Notes: a model not told the origin generated them from the sequence alone. 64,000 bases of DNA from Psoroptes ovis (GCA_002943765.1 PQWQ01000030.1:126501-190500), one strand, 5' to 3'. Positions 1 to 12,862 are shown, numbered from the stretch's first letter. Program-made: numbers and translations.

Positions 1-59
1 GTGTTTTGACATTTGATGTCCATGTATTATTCATTGATTATTTATTGTTTGTCCCTCAG

Positions 60-3000
60 GATCCTGCCGGAATTTTCGATTTAATCGAAGTTGTTGGTAA
101 CGGTACTTATGGCCAAGTTTATAAGGTTTGTTGTAGATTTTATTCGAATTAATTGATTGTTTTTTATTGTATTATTATTATTACTCAAAACAATTAGGGT
201 CGTCACACTAAAACAGGTCAATTAGCGGCCATCAAAATTATGGACGTGACTGAAGATGAAGAAGATGAAATTAAATTGGAAATAAATGTTTTAAAAAAGG
301 TGTGATGATTGTTACTAATAAATTAGAATGAATATAATGTATTTATTATTTTTTGAGAATATAGTTTTCCCATCATAGAAATATTGCAACATATTATGGA
401 GCTTTTATTCATAAAAGTCCTGAAGGTAAAGATGATAAATTATGGCTTGTTATGGAATATTGTGGTGCTGGTTCGGTTACCGATTTAGTGAAATCAACCA
501 AAGGACATTCATTAAAAGAAGATTGGATTGCATATATATGTCGTGAAATATTACGAGGATTAAATCATTTACATCAAAATAAAATCATTCATCGTGATAT
601 AAAAGGCCAGAATGTTTTGTTAACTGATGATGCTGAAGTCAAACTAGTCGATTTTGGTGTTAGCGCTCAATTAGATCGAACGATTGGCCGCCGTAACACA
701 TTCATCGGTACACCTTATTGGATGGCTCCTGAAGTCATTGCTTGTGATGAAAATCCTGAAGCTACTTATGATAATCGTAGTGATCTTTGGTCATTGGGCA
801 TAACAGCCATTGAAATGGCTGAAAATACTCCACGTGAGTATCAAATTCTTGATTTATTACATTAGAATGTTGATCAATTGTCATTATTTAAAATGAATTT
901 TTATAGCTCTTTGTGATTTACACCCGATGAGGGCCCTATTTTTGATACCCAGAAATCCGCCTCCAAGATTGAAATCGAAAAAATGGTCACAAAAATTTCA
1001 GAAATTCATTGAAACAGTTTTGGTTAAAGATTATACTAAACGACCATTCACTGACCAATTACTGAAACATTCATTCATCAGAGATCAGCCAAATGAACGA
1101 CAAGTTAGAAATCAAATCAAAGAACATATTGACAAGTGTAAAAAATTGAAACGAAATGATTTTGAAGATCGTTTCGGTGTTAGTGATGATGATGAAGAGG
1201 AATCAAATTTACCATCTGCTATGATGATGGATTTACGTGATCAATCAAATCAACAAGACTCAACGTTGAAAAAGAATGAAAGAAATCCTGTCTCGCCCAA
1301 TATGGCACGTAACGGTCACATTCAGCAGCAGCAACAACAAGCCGGTCCTTCACATAAATCACCTGAAAAATTTCACCATCAACAACAACCACCGATTTCA
1401 TCTCATATGGCAAATCGACCGCTGCCTGCGCCTCCAACCAGAGCTGTTCCACCACCAGAGATGCCTCCATCTAAACCATTACCACCGTTACCGATTGAAA
1501 ATGATAATAGGAAAAAAGTGAATGGAAAAAATATTGAACATCAAATTCAATCCTCTAATTTATCGAATGCTCAACATCCACACATTACCAATCAAGCTAA
1601 TCGAAATTCTGGTTATTTTAAAGCTCAATTTCAAAAACCTGAAGATCTTGAAGTGTTAGCTGCTCAATTGAATGAAATGGGAAATTTAGGCAACAATAAC
1701 ATTAACAAAAATGGACAAAAAGTTAAGAAAATTGAAAATAATGATCATCTTAAAGGAGGAATCAACCAAAAATTAATGAATATTAATAGTGATACATCAC
1801 CACAACCACCAAATGGTTTTATGAATTTTAAACAATCAAACATTGCATCTAATCGAACATCATCAGGTCAAATGATGATAGTCAATCCAGTTACTGATGA
1901 AGATGATGATGATGACGACGATGATGAGGATGATGAAGAAGATGATGATGACGATGAAATCGGACAAAACGGTATTGGCCGTAGAAATGATGGTACACTT
2001 TTGGCATCAGATCCACCTAGGCCTTTGTATGTTTCATTTTTCTATTTTCTCAATGATCTTGAATTCATTTTCATTCAAATTTTAGACCAGAAACAAATAA
2101 TCTCCGCAATTTGCAGCCACAATCAAGTCAGCCGCCTAATCGACCATTGCCTCCTCCGCCACCAGGTGATTGTTATCCACCATCAAAACCATTACCACCA
2201 TTGCCCAAAAATAGTTCTCAAGATGACGATGATAGTTCGTCTAATGATCAGACACTTGTATTGAGAAAAGTAAGTAAGATTTTACACATTCAACAATGTG
2301 TAATGACTTTATCGTCTTACAATTTATGTTTAGAAACAAATGCTGAATAATAATAATAATAATAATGTTAGTATTAATGAATTAAATTTGAATGATGATA
2401 GTGAGTCCGGTAGAATTATTAAGGAAAATGATGATGATAGGGTTAATAATATAAAATCATTCAACTGTCAATTAAATGATGATCCAAAAAAACGTTTTTC
2501 AGTAATCGAACCAAATAATAATAAAGAATCGATCAAAGATCGTCCAATTAGCTCGAGATTTGATTTAGATATTACCAAGAAGAAAGCGACAAAAATTCCA
2601 GTATTCAATAATCGAATACTTGATTGTAGAGACAATGATAATTCAATCAATGATGAAGTTAAATTTAGTCATATTAATAATCTCAAACAACAACAACAAC
2701 AGCCACAGCAACAATCGAATGGTGATGATGATGATGGTATGATTTTTAAATCTGAATCATCATCGAATCCATCATTACCAAATAACCACCAGCAGCCCCA
2801 GCAGCAGCAACCAAAAATTCAGCCACAACAACAACAATCGATCATTGAAAATGAAACAAAGCAGCAACCACAGAAAAATAAATTGAGTTCCAAGTTTTTC
2901 GATTTAAAATCAAAGAATAAAATACAGGTTTGATAAATCTAAGAAAAATCGCTGTTTGTCGCTTATTGTTGACTAACTGCTTTTCATGTGGCTCGAGGAC

Positions 3001-5202
3001 CTGTTTATTAATAATAAATCATTGAAATAATTGTCTTAATTTGTCGCTTTTTTTGAAAATATAATTAATGATGGCCAACTTTTAAAGCTTAATATTTGTT
3101 TGATAAATTTTGTTTGAATTGATAATAATGATAATAATATCATTTTCATTATATTTTATTCTAGAATCGAAATGAATCATCAAACCAAAGTTCAAGACAA
3201 AGCGGTGTCATACCTGATCTATTACCTCAAGATGAAACCAATCGTTCGAATGATTCAGTTCAGAATCAGTCACAACGTCAATCAGTTATATCATCATCAC
3301 AACAACAACAAATGCAACAAAAACAGCGTTCATTTTTAACGTTTGGTTTTGGTGCAGGTACTCACAACAATAATAATAATATGATCAGCAGCGATCCAGC
3401 GATATCTAGTCCATCACCACGAAGAGAATCACAAATAAATGTCAATGTTTCACCATCAGTACAACCGGATACACCAGAAATAAGAAAATATAAAAAACGT
3501 TTCAATTCAGAAGTGTTGTGTGCAGCACTTTGGGGTGTAAATCTTTTGATTGGTACCGAAAATGGCCTTATGTTATTAGATCGTAGTGGACAAGGCAAAG
3601 TTTATCATTTGATATCACGTAGAAGATTTCAACAAATGGAAGTGTTGGAAGGACAAAATATTTTAGTAACGATATCGGGTAAAAAATCACGTGTTCGTGT
3701 TTATCATTTGTCTTGGTTGAAAAGTAAAATTATTCGTACGGATCAGGTGAATTGATTGATTGTTATTCAGTAAATAATTCTTTAAACTAATTCTCATATC
3801 ATTTGATTGATTGATTAGCAAATTGAAAAAAAGAATGGTTGGATCAATGTCGGTGAATTGGATGGAGCTGTACATTTTAAAATTGGTAAATATTCACAAG
3901 TTTTTTCTCAGTCAATATTTTCCTTGTTTGCTTTGATTTTCGGTTCACAAAATTTTTAATTATTTTCAAGTTAGTTGTGATTTATATGTGAACTAACATA
4001 ACAAAAATTTTGTTCGTTTGCTTTTCTTTCTTATATTTTTATCTTGTGATTGAATTCTATAACACTGACCATGATGTTCTTCAATAGTCGGTTGGCAAAT
4101 ACCGCAACAAGTTTCGAAAGATTGGGAAAATACTTTTCGAATATGGAGTGGAAATGGTTGGTTGATTTGATAAGTGATTGATGTTGTGTGAATTGATGCT
4201 GTTTCTGTCAAGTTTTATCAATATTTTTTTTCAATTACGGTCCTTGAATTAGTTTGACGACATTTTTATTATTTTATTTTATCCCTATTTGTTTACATCT
4301 ATAGCCTTATAATCAATTTTATTGATTTCATTAAAATTTTAATTTTTGTTTATTTCAAAATAATAATTTAGTGAAATATGACCGCATCAAATTTCTGGTG
4401 ATTGCCTTGAAAGACAGTATTGAAATATATGCATGGGCACCGAAACCTTATCATAAATTCATGTCATTCAAATCATTTTTGGATCTTTCACACAAACCAT
4501 TACTAGTCGACATGACGATTGAAGAAGGTATACGATTGAAAGTAATTTATGGTTCATCCGAAGGATTTCATGCCATCGAATTGGATAGTGGATCAGTTTA
4601 TGATATTTATATACCAGCACATGTAAGTGATTCATTTTTGATGTAAAATTCTGTTCATAATAAATTTTTTCGAATGAAAATCCTAGAGCCAAGGCCCGAT
4701 CACTCCTCATACAATAATCACTCTGCCTAATTCGAAAGGAATGCAATTATTACTTTGTTATGACAGTATGTACTCTTTGTGCTCGCAAATTGGCCAATAT
4801 AATTCTAATCCCTCTTTTTTAATAATCAACAACAGATGAAGGTGTTTATGTGAATACATTCGGCAAAGTGAGTAAAAATATATTCTTGCAATGGGGAGAA
4901 ATGCCAACATCTGTCGCATACATTGGTACTGGTCAAATTATGGGCTGGGGTAATAAAGCAATTGAAATACGTGGTGTAGAAACAGGACATTTAGATGGTG
5001 TTTTTATGCATAAAAAAGCTCAAAAATTGAAATTTTTATGCGAACGTAATGACAAGGTAATGTGTATATGAGGATTGTATTTTTGACCAAAGATAATTGT
5101 TTCTTTTTATCAATCGATCAGGTTTTCTTTTCATCATCCAAAGGTGGCTCATGTCAAATTTATTTCATGACATTGAATAAACCTGGCCTTGCTAATTGGT
5201 AG
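60..5202 (+). CDS. msn: Misshapen/MAP4K4-TNIK-MINK family Ste20 kinase, 5' partial
   Basis: Germinal-centre kinase (GCK-IV) that feeds JNK signalling and cytoskeletal control. Exons: 60-125, 198-299, 365-833, 907-2026, 2086-2269, 2334-2927, 3165-3746, 3819-3885, 4372-4622, 4687-4765, 4836-5056, 5122-5202; phases close throughout and give 1271 visible residues. The start codon and first exon lie left of the window. The kinase shows the Gly loop GNGTYGQV, AAIKIM with the ATP lysine, HRDIKGQN, DFGVSAQL and the activation segment TFIGTPYWMAPE. A long linker holds PxxP-rich stretches (candidate Nck-type SH3 sites), an Asp/Glu run around 1888-1960 and Asn/Gln runs. The C-terminal citron homology (CNH) domain spans about residues 955-1255, including WAPKPYHKFM and GEMPTSVAYIGTGQIMGWG, and ends GLANW. 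The family assignment is very secure from both end domains. Confidence 0.95.
4088..4156 (+). other. Candidate 69-nt cassette exon in the msn CNH domain
   Basis: This lies inside the 486-nt intron 3886-4371, which is far longer than most introns of this gene. It has a TTCTTCAATAG acceptor and a weaker GTTGGT donor. It is exactly 69 nt, open in the phase-1 frame, and adds about 23 residues (VGWQIPQQVSKDWENTF...) without changing frame. The known CNH alignment continues directly from the upstream to the downstream exon, so it would be an optional insertion. Transcription is inferred, not seen. Confidence 0.35.
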
Positions 5203-5640
5203 TTGTCAATTTTAGATTGATTGATTCGCCGATATCATCGAACAAAATATATCTAATAAATACAAAGATGGTTTTTTACATAATTTTTTTAAAATTACAA
5301 ATTTAATAACATTCAAAGATTTCATTTTTCTACAATTCACAAATAACAAAATGCAAAATAATTTTCTTTGAATAGATTTTGCTTAATATATTTTCAACTG
5401 AATATTAGGTTGTCCGGAAAGTTTTTGCTGGTTATATCGTAGAAAATAATTGGAAAATCGACAAGAACTTTTAGGACAACCTAATATTACAAAAACAAAA
5501 CACTCACATACACACACAAGTATTGGACAAAGTTTTTTCTCTTAAATTAATTAATTAATTAATCTGTAATAAGTTTTCAAATTATAAATTTCATTAATTA
5601 TTTTGAATCATTGAATAATAATTATAAAAATGAATTTTAT
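5203..5640. other. Convergent 3' flank of msn and NAA10
   Basis: AT-rich sequence shared by the 3' ends of two facing genes. It holds one inverted-repeat MITE (5405-5484), a short CA-rich tract near 5506-5520 and a TTAA-repeat stretch near 5545-5562. No further coding signal was seen. Confidence 0.7.
5405..5484 (+). mobile_element. 80-bp mariner-like MITE, type A (copy 1)
   Basis: Near-palindrome running from TTAGGTTGTCCGGAAAGTTT to AACTTTTAGGACAACCTAA, flanked by TA on both sides. The core reads GCTGGTTATATCGTAGAAAA, which I use to define the type A orientation. It lies in the 3' flank between msn and NAA10. Confidence 0.85.
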
Positions 5641-6243
5641 TCATTGTTTCAGGTTTTTATCCAATTTTTTAGCATCGAAAAATGTCGGATCATTCGATTT
5701 AATATTGTTTTGTCGGGCAAATTCGACTAGATCACGTTTCATAGCGTATGCATCTTCACCATCAGCATAATATTTTGGTTCAATTTCACTGATTTCAAAT
5801 TTCAGCGTATTCTGATATAAATGCAATGCAGCACGATTACTTTTACGAACATGTAGCGATACATAACGTGCATTGAAACATTCGACCATTGCTCTTGATG
5901 CTTGATCCATTAATTTTTGTGCCAGACCAAGACGACGATTGGTCCGCTTGACTGCTAATGAAGTAATATGTCCATGTGCAATATCTGATTCTTCTTCCAT
6001 TTTGGCCAACACATAACCAACAATACGTCCTTGTTCATCTTCAGCAACATATGATAATTGTGGCCAAGAAAGACCATGGTAGAAATAATATTTCATTTGA
6101 TAATTTTCTGGCAAACAAAGTAAATTACAATGCTGCATATTCATTAAATCATCAGGCTATCGGTCATACGAGCCAAAAATCACAATTAATTTCAATTATT
6201 ATTATTAAAATCAATCACCTACCTTTGCGTTTCTGATATACAT
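5641..6243 (-). CDS. NAA10: N-alpha-acetyltransferase 10 (NatA catalytic subunit)
   Basis: Catalytic subunit of the ribosome-associated NatA complex, which acetylates nascent N-termini exposed after Met removal, using acetyl-CoA. Exons 6243-6223 and 6156-5641 give 178 residues. The first exon encodes only MYIRNAK, then PDDLMNMQHCNLLCLPENYQ follows, matching the NAA10 N-terminus nearly residue for residue. The GNAT fold shows YVLAKMEE, the acetyl-CoA loop RTNRRLGLAQKLM, HVRKSNRAALHLY and EPKYYADGEDAYAMKRDL. The C-terminal tail after the GNAT core is short compared with human NAA10 (about 235 aa). The start follows the conserved second residue context; no alternative upstream ATG is needed. It converges with msn and diverges from the 44-bp array. 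Confidence 0.95.
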
Positions 6244-6558
6244 TCTCGACTAAATGATTTGTCGACAGTTTATCTTCAAAAAATTGAAAAATGAAATTAT
6301 TATTTGAGATATTTGTGGTAATTAGATATGAATACTCTGAATTATGAAAAATATGCCATATGCTTGTGGGATGTATCATGCAAGAGATAATAACTATAAA
6401 CTGTGACTAGATGGCTGGAGTGTACATTGTTTGTATACGGCGTCATGTGAGACGGCTATTTACACTTGGCAATTTTTCCTTTGATTTACTATGGCAATTT
6501 TTCGGAAAAAAAGCAAAGGCTATACATCGCCATCTTATTTCAAAAAGCAAAGAAAATA
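6244..6558. other. NAA10 upstream region
   Basis: About 315 bp between the NAA10 start and the tandem array, which must hold the NAA10 promoter. The part around 6400-6470 is less AT-rich than its surroundings. No ORF or conserved gene is supported; the open frame around 6411-6605 runs into the satellite and looks spurious. Confidence 0.5.
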
Positions 6559-7386
6559 TAGCCTTAGATTTTTTCGAAATTTTCAAAAATTTTGACGATG
6601 GATAGCCTTAGATTTTTTCGATTTTTTGAAAAATTTTGACGATGGATAGCCTTAGATTTTTTCGAAAAATTCAAAAATTTTGACGATGGATAGCCTTAGA
6701 TTTTTTCGAAAAATTCAAAAATTTTGACAATGGATAGCCTTAGATTTTTTCGAAATTTTCGAAAATTTCCACGTACTATAACCTTAGATTTTTTCGAAAT
6801 TTTCGAAAATTTCCACGTACTATAGCCTTAGATTTTTTCGATTTTTTCAAAAATTTTGACGATGGATAGCCTTAGATTTTTTCGATTTTTTGAAAAATTT
6901 TGACGATGGATAGCCTTAGATTTTTTCGAAAAATTCAAAAATTTTGACGATGGATAGCCTTAGATTTTTTCGAAAAATTCAAAAATTTTGACGATGAATA
7001 GCCTTAGATTTTTTCGATTTTTTGAAAAATTTTGACGATGAATAGCCTTAGATTTTTTCGATTTTTTGAAAAATTTTGACGATGGATAGCCTTAGATTTT
7101 TTCGAAATTTTCGAAAATTTCCACGTACTATAACCTTAGATTTTTTCGAAATTTTCGAAAATTTCCACGTACTATAACCTTAGATTTTTTCGAAATTTTC
7201 GAAAATTTCCACGTACTATAGCCTTAGATTTTTTCGATTTTTTCAAAAATTTTGACGATGGATAGCCTTAGATTTTTTCGAAATTTTCGAAAATTTCCAC
7301 GTACTATAACCTTAGATTTTTTCGATTTTTTCAAAAATTTTGACGATGAATAGCCTTAGATTTTTCAGAAACTTTCGAAAATTCAT
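6559..7386. repeat. 44-bp minisatellite array, 18 full units plus a partial
   Basis: Units begin TAGCCTTAGATTTTTTCG at 6559, 6603, 6647 and so on with exact 44-bp spacing to 7307; a degenerate 19th unit starts at 7351. There are two unit types. Type 1 ends ...AAAAATTTTGACGATGGA. Type 2 ends ...GAAAATTTCCACGTACTA. The order is 1111 22 111111 222 1 2 1. Many units contain local inverted repeats such as GAAATTTTCGAAAATTTC. The array sits between the NAA10 promoter side and the UBE4A 3' end. Confidence 0.95.
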
Positions 7387-7583
7387 CTGCCTTTGGGAAT
7401 CACAGATGTTTACGAAATTAAATAAACAAACAAATGTCAATCAAATAAATTCAATACAATTTAGATAATAATGAAATAAAAATAATGATTATCGTGAAAT
7501 CAATCATGAGAATAATAATGAATTAATTAATCTTTGAAAATTACAATCATTATAATGATAAAAATGAAAATGTTTTGTTTTTA

Positions 7584-10500
7584 CTAATTTTTTTTATCAT
7601 TTATTTCTTTCGACTTTGCTGCTATGAATGTCTCAATTTTTTTCTTCAATTCTACATCCGGTATCAACATGTCCATCGTTAACGGTGTTCGAGTGTAAGG
7701 ATCGGTGTGATCACTGAATTAGATAAAAATAAGCATGTAATTAATTCATGAAATAACAATTATTTTTTACCTTAATAAATGACGAGTAATGGTTGCTCTA
7801 TCTAAAACCTTATGGGAATTAGGTAATATGACCGGATCATTCATCAAGGTGCTCATCAATGGATCCAAAAATTCTTCTGGTATATCGTCAATAGGAATTT
7901 CACTGAATTTATGACGCTGTATCAATTCTTTAACAGATTTATCAACAACAAGCATATCTTGACCAAGCATTGGTTGCCCTAATTTGGTTGTTAAAATTTC
8001 TTCAGCTTGTATGAGAAGATCAGGCGAATAAGAACGATCGTCGCGACCGATTGCCAAGCAAAATTCTTCATATTTAGGATTGACTCGATTAGTTCTGACA
8101 CTGCTGCCTAAACTGGTGTTCAAATCAATTGATACTGGATTTTTACAAGCAAGATTAACATAAATTCTGCAAATATTTTTGACCAATTCACCAGGATTAA
8201 ATTCATAATCGTTCATGTGTTTAACTTTGAAATTACGTTTGTTGGGGCCAACTAAATTATGTAAAAAATAATTTAACATTGCAGCCATCCTGTCGACGAG
8301 AATTCGATGTGAAAAAAATGAATTAACGTATGAAGTAATTGTAGCCAAAGTGGCAATGGTATCACGTCCAATAAAATTATGAAATTTAGCCAAGCGTCCT
8401 AAATGAGCGAAATTGGCTTCATTTTGTTGACGAGTGACTTGTGGTAATCGTGACCAGGCATCTGATTCACGTTCTTGTTGAATTTCACGTAATTTAGACA
8501 TCAATGATAATCCTTCATCCAGCAAAAATATGGCATCATTGATCAATAAATTGATGAAACGCAAGAATATTGGTAATTGTACACAATCAATATTAGCATC
8601 GGCATATGCAGCCAAATCGATCAATTTTCGTTGATGTTGTTCGATGGTGCATAGATATTTGAATACCACATACATTGGGCGACGATAATTAAATTTTTGT
8701 TCAAATGCGACTACATCTGCATTATTTGCTTCATCTGATATTTCGATACTGACAAAACCGTTGAGCAGTGCTGGAAATAGCTCTTCAACAAAATATGGCT
8801 TCAAAAATAATGATTCTAAATATGAACTGAATTTATTAATGGAAAGAGAAATTTTAATTTCATTTTAAACATTCACATCGAATAACTTACGGTGAAATAT
8901 TGGCTTGTACGGTAGGCAATAAAGCTTCAAGCATCTCGGCCATTTTTGCTCTCAAATGCGGATTTCTCATTCTTTGTGGTGATCCCATGAACAAAATAAT
9001 CATCACCATAAACGGTTCTAAGCCTGATTCAAGTTGCAACTGTTTGGGTTTGATCTCAAAATAACGTAAAAATAACATGAAATCAATGATATTTTCAATT
9101 ATAAATTCAGGAATCCATTGAAGGCACTGTGATGGTTTGCTTTTGAAATAATTGCTTTCATTATGTTCAAATTCAATACAAATGAATGAATCAGGAACCT
9201 GTTTGTCTTCAGGACAAACAGCTAAATTATTGATCCAAGATGCTGTGGCTAAATAAAACTCCAGCAATAAATGCATGTAATTTGATTCGGTCAATGCTGC
9301 TTTCATTGACAATGTCACAGTCATGTTACGATCAAAACGATTCAATGTTTCGCGTTGCTGCGAATTCATATTGCTTCGCAACATTGTCACTAATTCCCTA
9401 GCAATACCTGCTTGTTCTAGGCGGCGTTGTAAATGACTATTCTCTTGATTGATCGCAGTGAAACGTTCATGTATGACCCGGAAACCAATATGCAATGCTT
9501 TGTGGGTCATAAAAAATAAACGACTAATAAAGTTTGGCTGATATTCATTAGGCCTATTGTTGACCATTGTATCACTCGATTGAGAAATTAATGCAGATTC
9601 TTGTTTCAAAATGTGCAAATATGGACCGTAATCTTCTGGCCGGCTTGACGGTTTTGTCGATCCTTCTTGTCGACAATAGCGAATATATAGAGGATCGACT
9701 TTTAACATTTTTTCATTGATCGAATATTCTGGATATAAATTGATTGTTTTGAATTCATATTTTGATGATGAACAAAATGGTTTACAAAGATTCAATAATA
9801 CAGCTGAAAGATTGAGCAGAAAACCATCAGATATTTGTGATGTATTACCACTGACTAGCGTAAATATTTCGTTCATCCATAATTTTGAACGAGTATTAAA
9901 CGTAGCCAAACAACATTCAAGCCATTTTAGCGTTTTCTTTCTAACTTGTTGTGGTGATCGTAACATTGAATAAAACAGATCAGTGAGTTTATTGCGCAAT
10001 TTTTGAAGATAATCATCAATCATTAATTCTGTTCGCTCCAGTTCTGATTTCGATTGATTAGATGGAGAATTGAAGAATTGATACTCAAAATCAGCATTAT
10101 TCAATATAATGGTTAATATATTATTATTGTTTTTCTTTGATGAAAGTGGTGACGGTAATGGTGAATTTGATAACAAAATGCCCAATAAACAATCTTGGAA
10201 AAATTTTTCTTGTCCCGTATTGGCCGAATGATTGGCATGACCATCTATGAATGAATTGATGAATGTATCGATATGATAACCTGGAGCAGCTTGTGATGGT
10301 CCGCTTTCATTTTGCGAAGATGAACTATTATTGCTGGAAGTGTTAACATTGGATGCGAGCAATGTAGATGGACTATTCAAATCAATAAATATTTCGGCAA
10401 GAATTGGAGATGCGATTAATATGTTTATGTTGAGAATATCGTCGGCAAATTTAGGCGTCAAAAGGTGCGATTTTTTGAAATTTTCACAGAATTTTTTATA

Positions 10501-11262
10501 CAATGGCTTTATTATTAAATCTAAATTTAATTCTCCAGGCGATAAGTCCATCAAAGATGAACTATATTCTTCATCTTGTATGCCCATTTTAGCTGAATGT
10601 ATAGTATTGGTGATATCCACAAAGAATTTTTTTACATAATTCATGTGTTCAGTAGATAAAGGAATGATGTTATTGATAATTTTCCATAAATCATTGAACG
10701 CCTTCATTGATTGATTATCATTATTATTGTCACTATTATTATTATCATTATTATCACCTCTATTCAAATCTGGCATCACCAATAATAATGCCGCTTGATC
10801 AATGATGTATCGTTTTATGTTTTTCCGTTCTAATGATGGTATAAGATTAGCGAAATCATCAACCACGTCATATCGACAATAACAATCTAAAAGATAGGCC
10901 ATATTATTGGAATAATCATCGAAAATTCTGAATGCATATTTATTTGATCGGAATAAATCCGTGCGCTGATCAGGGAAAAAACGTTTGTCAATAACTTTTG
11001 AACAATCATCACTATTTTTCTCGATTAAACTTTCAAATACATAAAGTGCATAATTTTCTAATGACAAATAATCATCGCTTGCTTCACGAAATATCGAACA
11101 TGTGATCATCAATTCATTATCATCAATATTATTTTTGTTGTTATTATCATTATCATTATTCGATTCTGGTTGTCGCTCAGGATAAATTTGAAAAATTGCT
11201 GTTAAATACTGATGATGATATAATGTTTTGTGATCAATTTTATTCATTTCGGTATTGGACAT
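7584..11262 (-). CDS. UBE4A: Ubiquitin conjugation factor E4 A (U-box E3/E4 ligase)
   Basis: Ufd2-family enzyme that extends ubiquitin chains on pre-ubiquitylated substrates. Exons 11262-8891, 8826-7771 and 7713-7584 encode 1185 residues (human UBE4A is about 1066). The variable N-terminal part carries Asn/Asp and Ser runs. The Ufd2 core includes RMRNPHLRAKMAEMLEALLP, FEQKFNYRRPMY, FLRFINLLINDAIFLLDE, MLNYFLHNLVGP and DDRSYSPDLL. The C-terminal U-box has EEFLDPLMSTLMNDPVILP, DRATITRHLL and, across the last intron, SDHTDPYTRTPLTMDMLIPD. These core motifs match UBE4A more closely than UBE4B. The start is the first ATG of a continuous 2.4-kb exon, with an upstream stretch lacking coding signal. 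Confidence 0.93.
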
Positions 11263-12023
11263 AATTGATTTGACTTATATTTTCAAATTTCTTTTAATTT
11301 TTGATTTGCTTTTCTTCTTCTTATTTTATTAAAATTTGAACGTTTTCTTCTATTACATTAATCAAATTACAATTATATGGATTATTATTATATTAATTTT
11401 TCATTTTTTATGATAAATGGAGCCAATTTTTATGAATAATAAAAGTTCGGTCATTAATTCACTGAATTGAACAATTTTTTCACCGTATTCGAAATTTATC
11501 AATTGAAACGTATGATTTGATAAAAACAAAACAACCCACATAAAACAGAATTTTGTTTAATTATTTTAATTTAAATTTATTATGGGTAAAATAAGACGAA
11601 AGATTGCAACAAAAAGTTAAAACAAAAATAAACAATCACTCAGCATTCAAAAATTGATGTTGAAAAAAGGTTAAAATTACGTGTTCACTGAAAGATTGGC
11701 TCGAAGCCTCCCACTGTTTGCATTGTTTCAATTTGAAGGTTCATTCAACGTACACACGCTTAAAATGACGTGTTATACGCTCAAAAAACTGTGTCAAATT
11801 AACCTTCATTGTTTATTTATTTCACGCATTCATTCATTTATTTGCTGAGTCAGAAAAACAATTCATTCATAAAAAAGGTTTTCGAGTAATTTTTTGGACT
11901 TTTAATTTTTTACTATCGAATTTTAAATTTTAAAAGGACATTTGACCTTTTTAATAGGAAAAAAATTAAAGCTAGGTCTTTAGGTTTTTATGAATGAATT
12001 ATTCTTTGAATAAAAAACTTAAT
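11263..12023. other. Intergenic region, UBE4A promoter and Ly6 gene 3' side
   Basis: This 761-bp gap between two minus-strand genes should hold the UBE4A promoter and the 3' UTR of the Ly6 gene. A less AT-rich stretch at about 11670-11820 contains two copies of TTAAAATKACGTGTT. No coding potential was seen. Confidence 0.5.
11671..11774. promoter_or_regulatory. Duplicated TTAAAATKACGTGTT motif, candidate regulatory element
   Basis: TTAAAATTACGTGTT at 11671-11685 and TTAAAATGACGTGTT at 11760-11774 are direct copies 89 bp apart. Both contain an ACGTG core of the type bound by bZIP or bHLH factors, and the second also has TGACGTG (CRE-like). They lie about 0.4-0.5 kb upstream of the UBE4A start. 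The function is inferred. Confidence 0.3.
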
Positions 12024-12862
12024 TCATAAAACAAAAAGGATCAATGAAAATAATAAACATAATAGATGATTGAAGGTAAATTTGATTTGTTTGATTAAAT
12101 TGTCATCAGCAACACTGTTACAGGCGTTTTCAGAACACGACTATATTTCAAGATTCAAGAAAATCGGATAAAAAGAATTAATCAGAATTTAGTATGAAAC
12201 TATAAAAACACGTACCTGAACACATCCTTTTACATAACGATTATCAAAATAGAAACCGCCACAATGTGACACTGATTTATAAGCGTGAAAAATTCACACG
12301 TGATTATTGATTGTTTTAAACTGAAAATGATCAAAACTTACTTCGAACTAATTCAGTATCGGTTGTCAATGACCCTGAATCTAATGCACAATCACGTACG
12401 ATCATCGTTTCATCATTATCTTCTAATTTGTCCAAAGAAATAAGAAACAAATGTATCAATTCTCAATTTAACCATCAATCAATTATACAAAAAAATCATA
12501 CAAACCAAAACGTCCACTTAGTTTAATGCAAGCAGTGGCTGGATAAAGGCCATCTCGGCCTTTTCTACCTGCCCAACAAGGTGATTGTAATATTGTCGAT
12601 GAATAATTATTATGAAATGGATCTTCACACCATTGATTGGCACCATTGTATGATGTACAGCGAAAACAATCGATTGCATTACTATAATCTGAATTGAAAA
12701 AAGAAAATTGATTTAGTCAATTATTTGACTATAAATTTCTCATAAAAACATACAAAAATTTTGTTGTTGTAATTGTAAGAACCAGAATAAAAATCCTGAT
12801 AATAATATTTTCATCGATGATGACAGTGATGATGACCAAAATTGTTTGGCAAACATTTTCAT
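12024..12862 (-). CDS. Ly6/uPAR (three-finger) GPI-anchored protein, quiver/sleepless-like
   Basis: Five exons: 12862-12754, 12688-12506, 12422-12342, 12271-12216, 12140-12024. They encode 181 residues and all phases close. Residues 1-35 contain a hydrophobic signal (MKILLSGFLFWFLQL). The mature part has ten cysteines in Ly6 order: DCFRC, WCED, PCWAGRKGRDGLYPATAC, RDCAL, SHCGGFYFDNRYVKGC and the terminal SCSENACN hallmark. The C-terminus is a hydrophobic tail (HLLCLLFSLILFVL) typical of GPI-anchor signals. Insect relatives modulate ion channels or septate junctions, but I cannot place this one in a named subgroup. None of the exons was visible as a long ORF; they were found through the cysteine pattern and splice sites. 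Confidence 0.85.

Noticed and set aside
6411..6605. 64-codon open frame on the plus strand before the satellite array
   Set aside because: It runs into the 44-bp tandem repeat, has no recognisable motif, and its end is dictated by repeat sequence.
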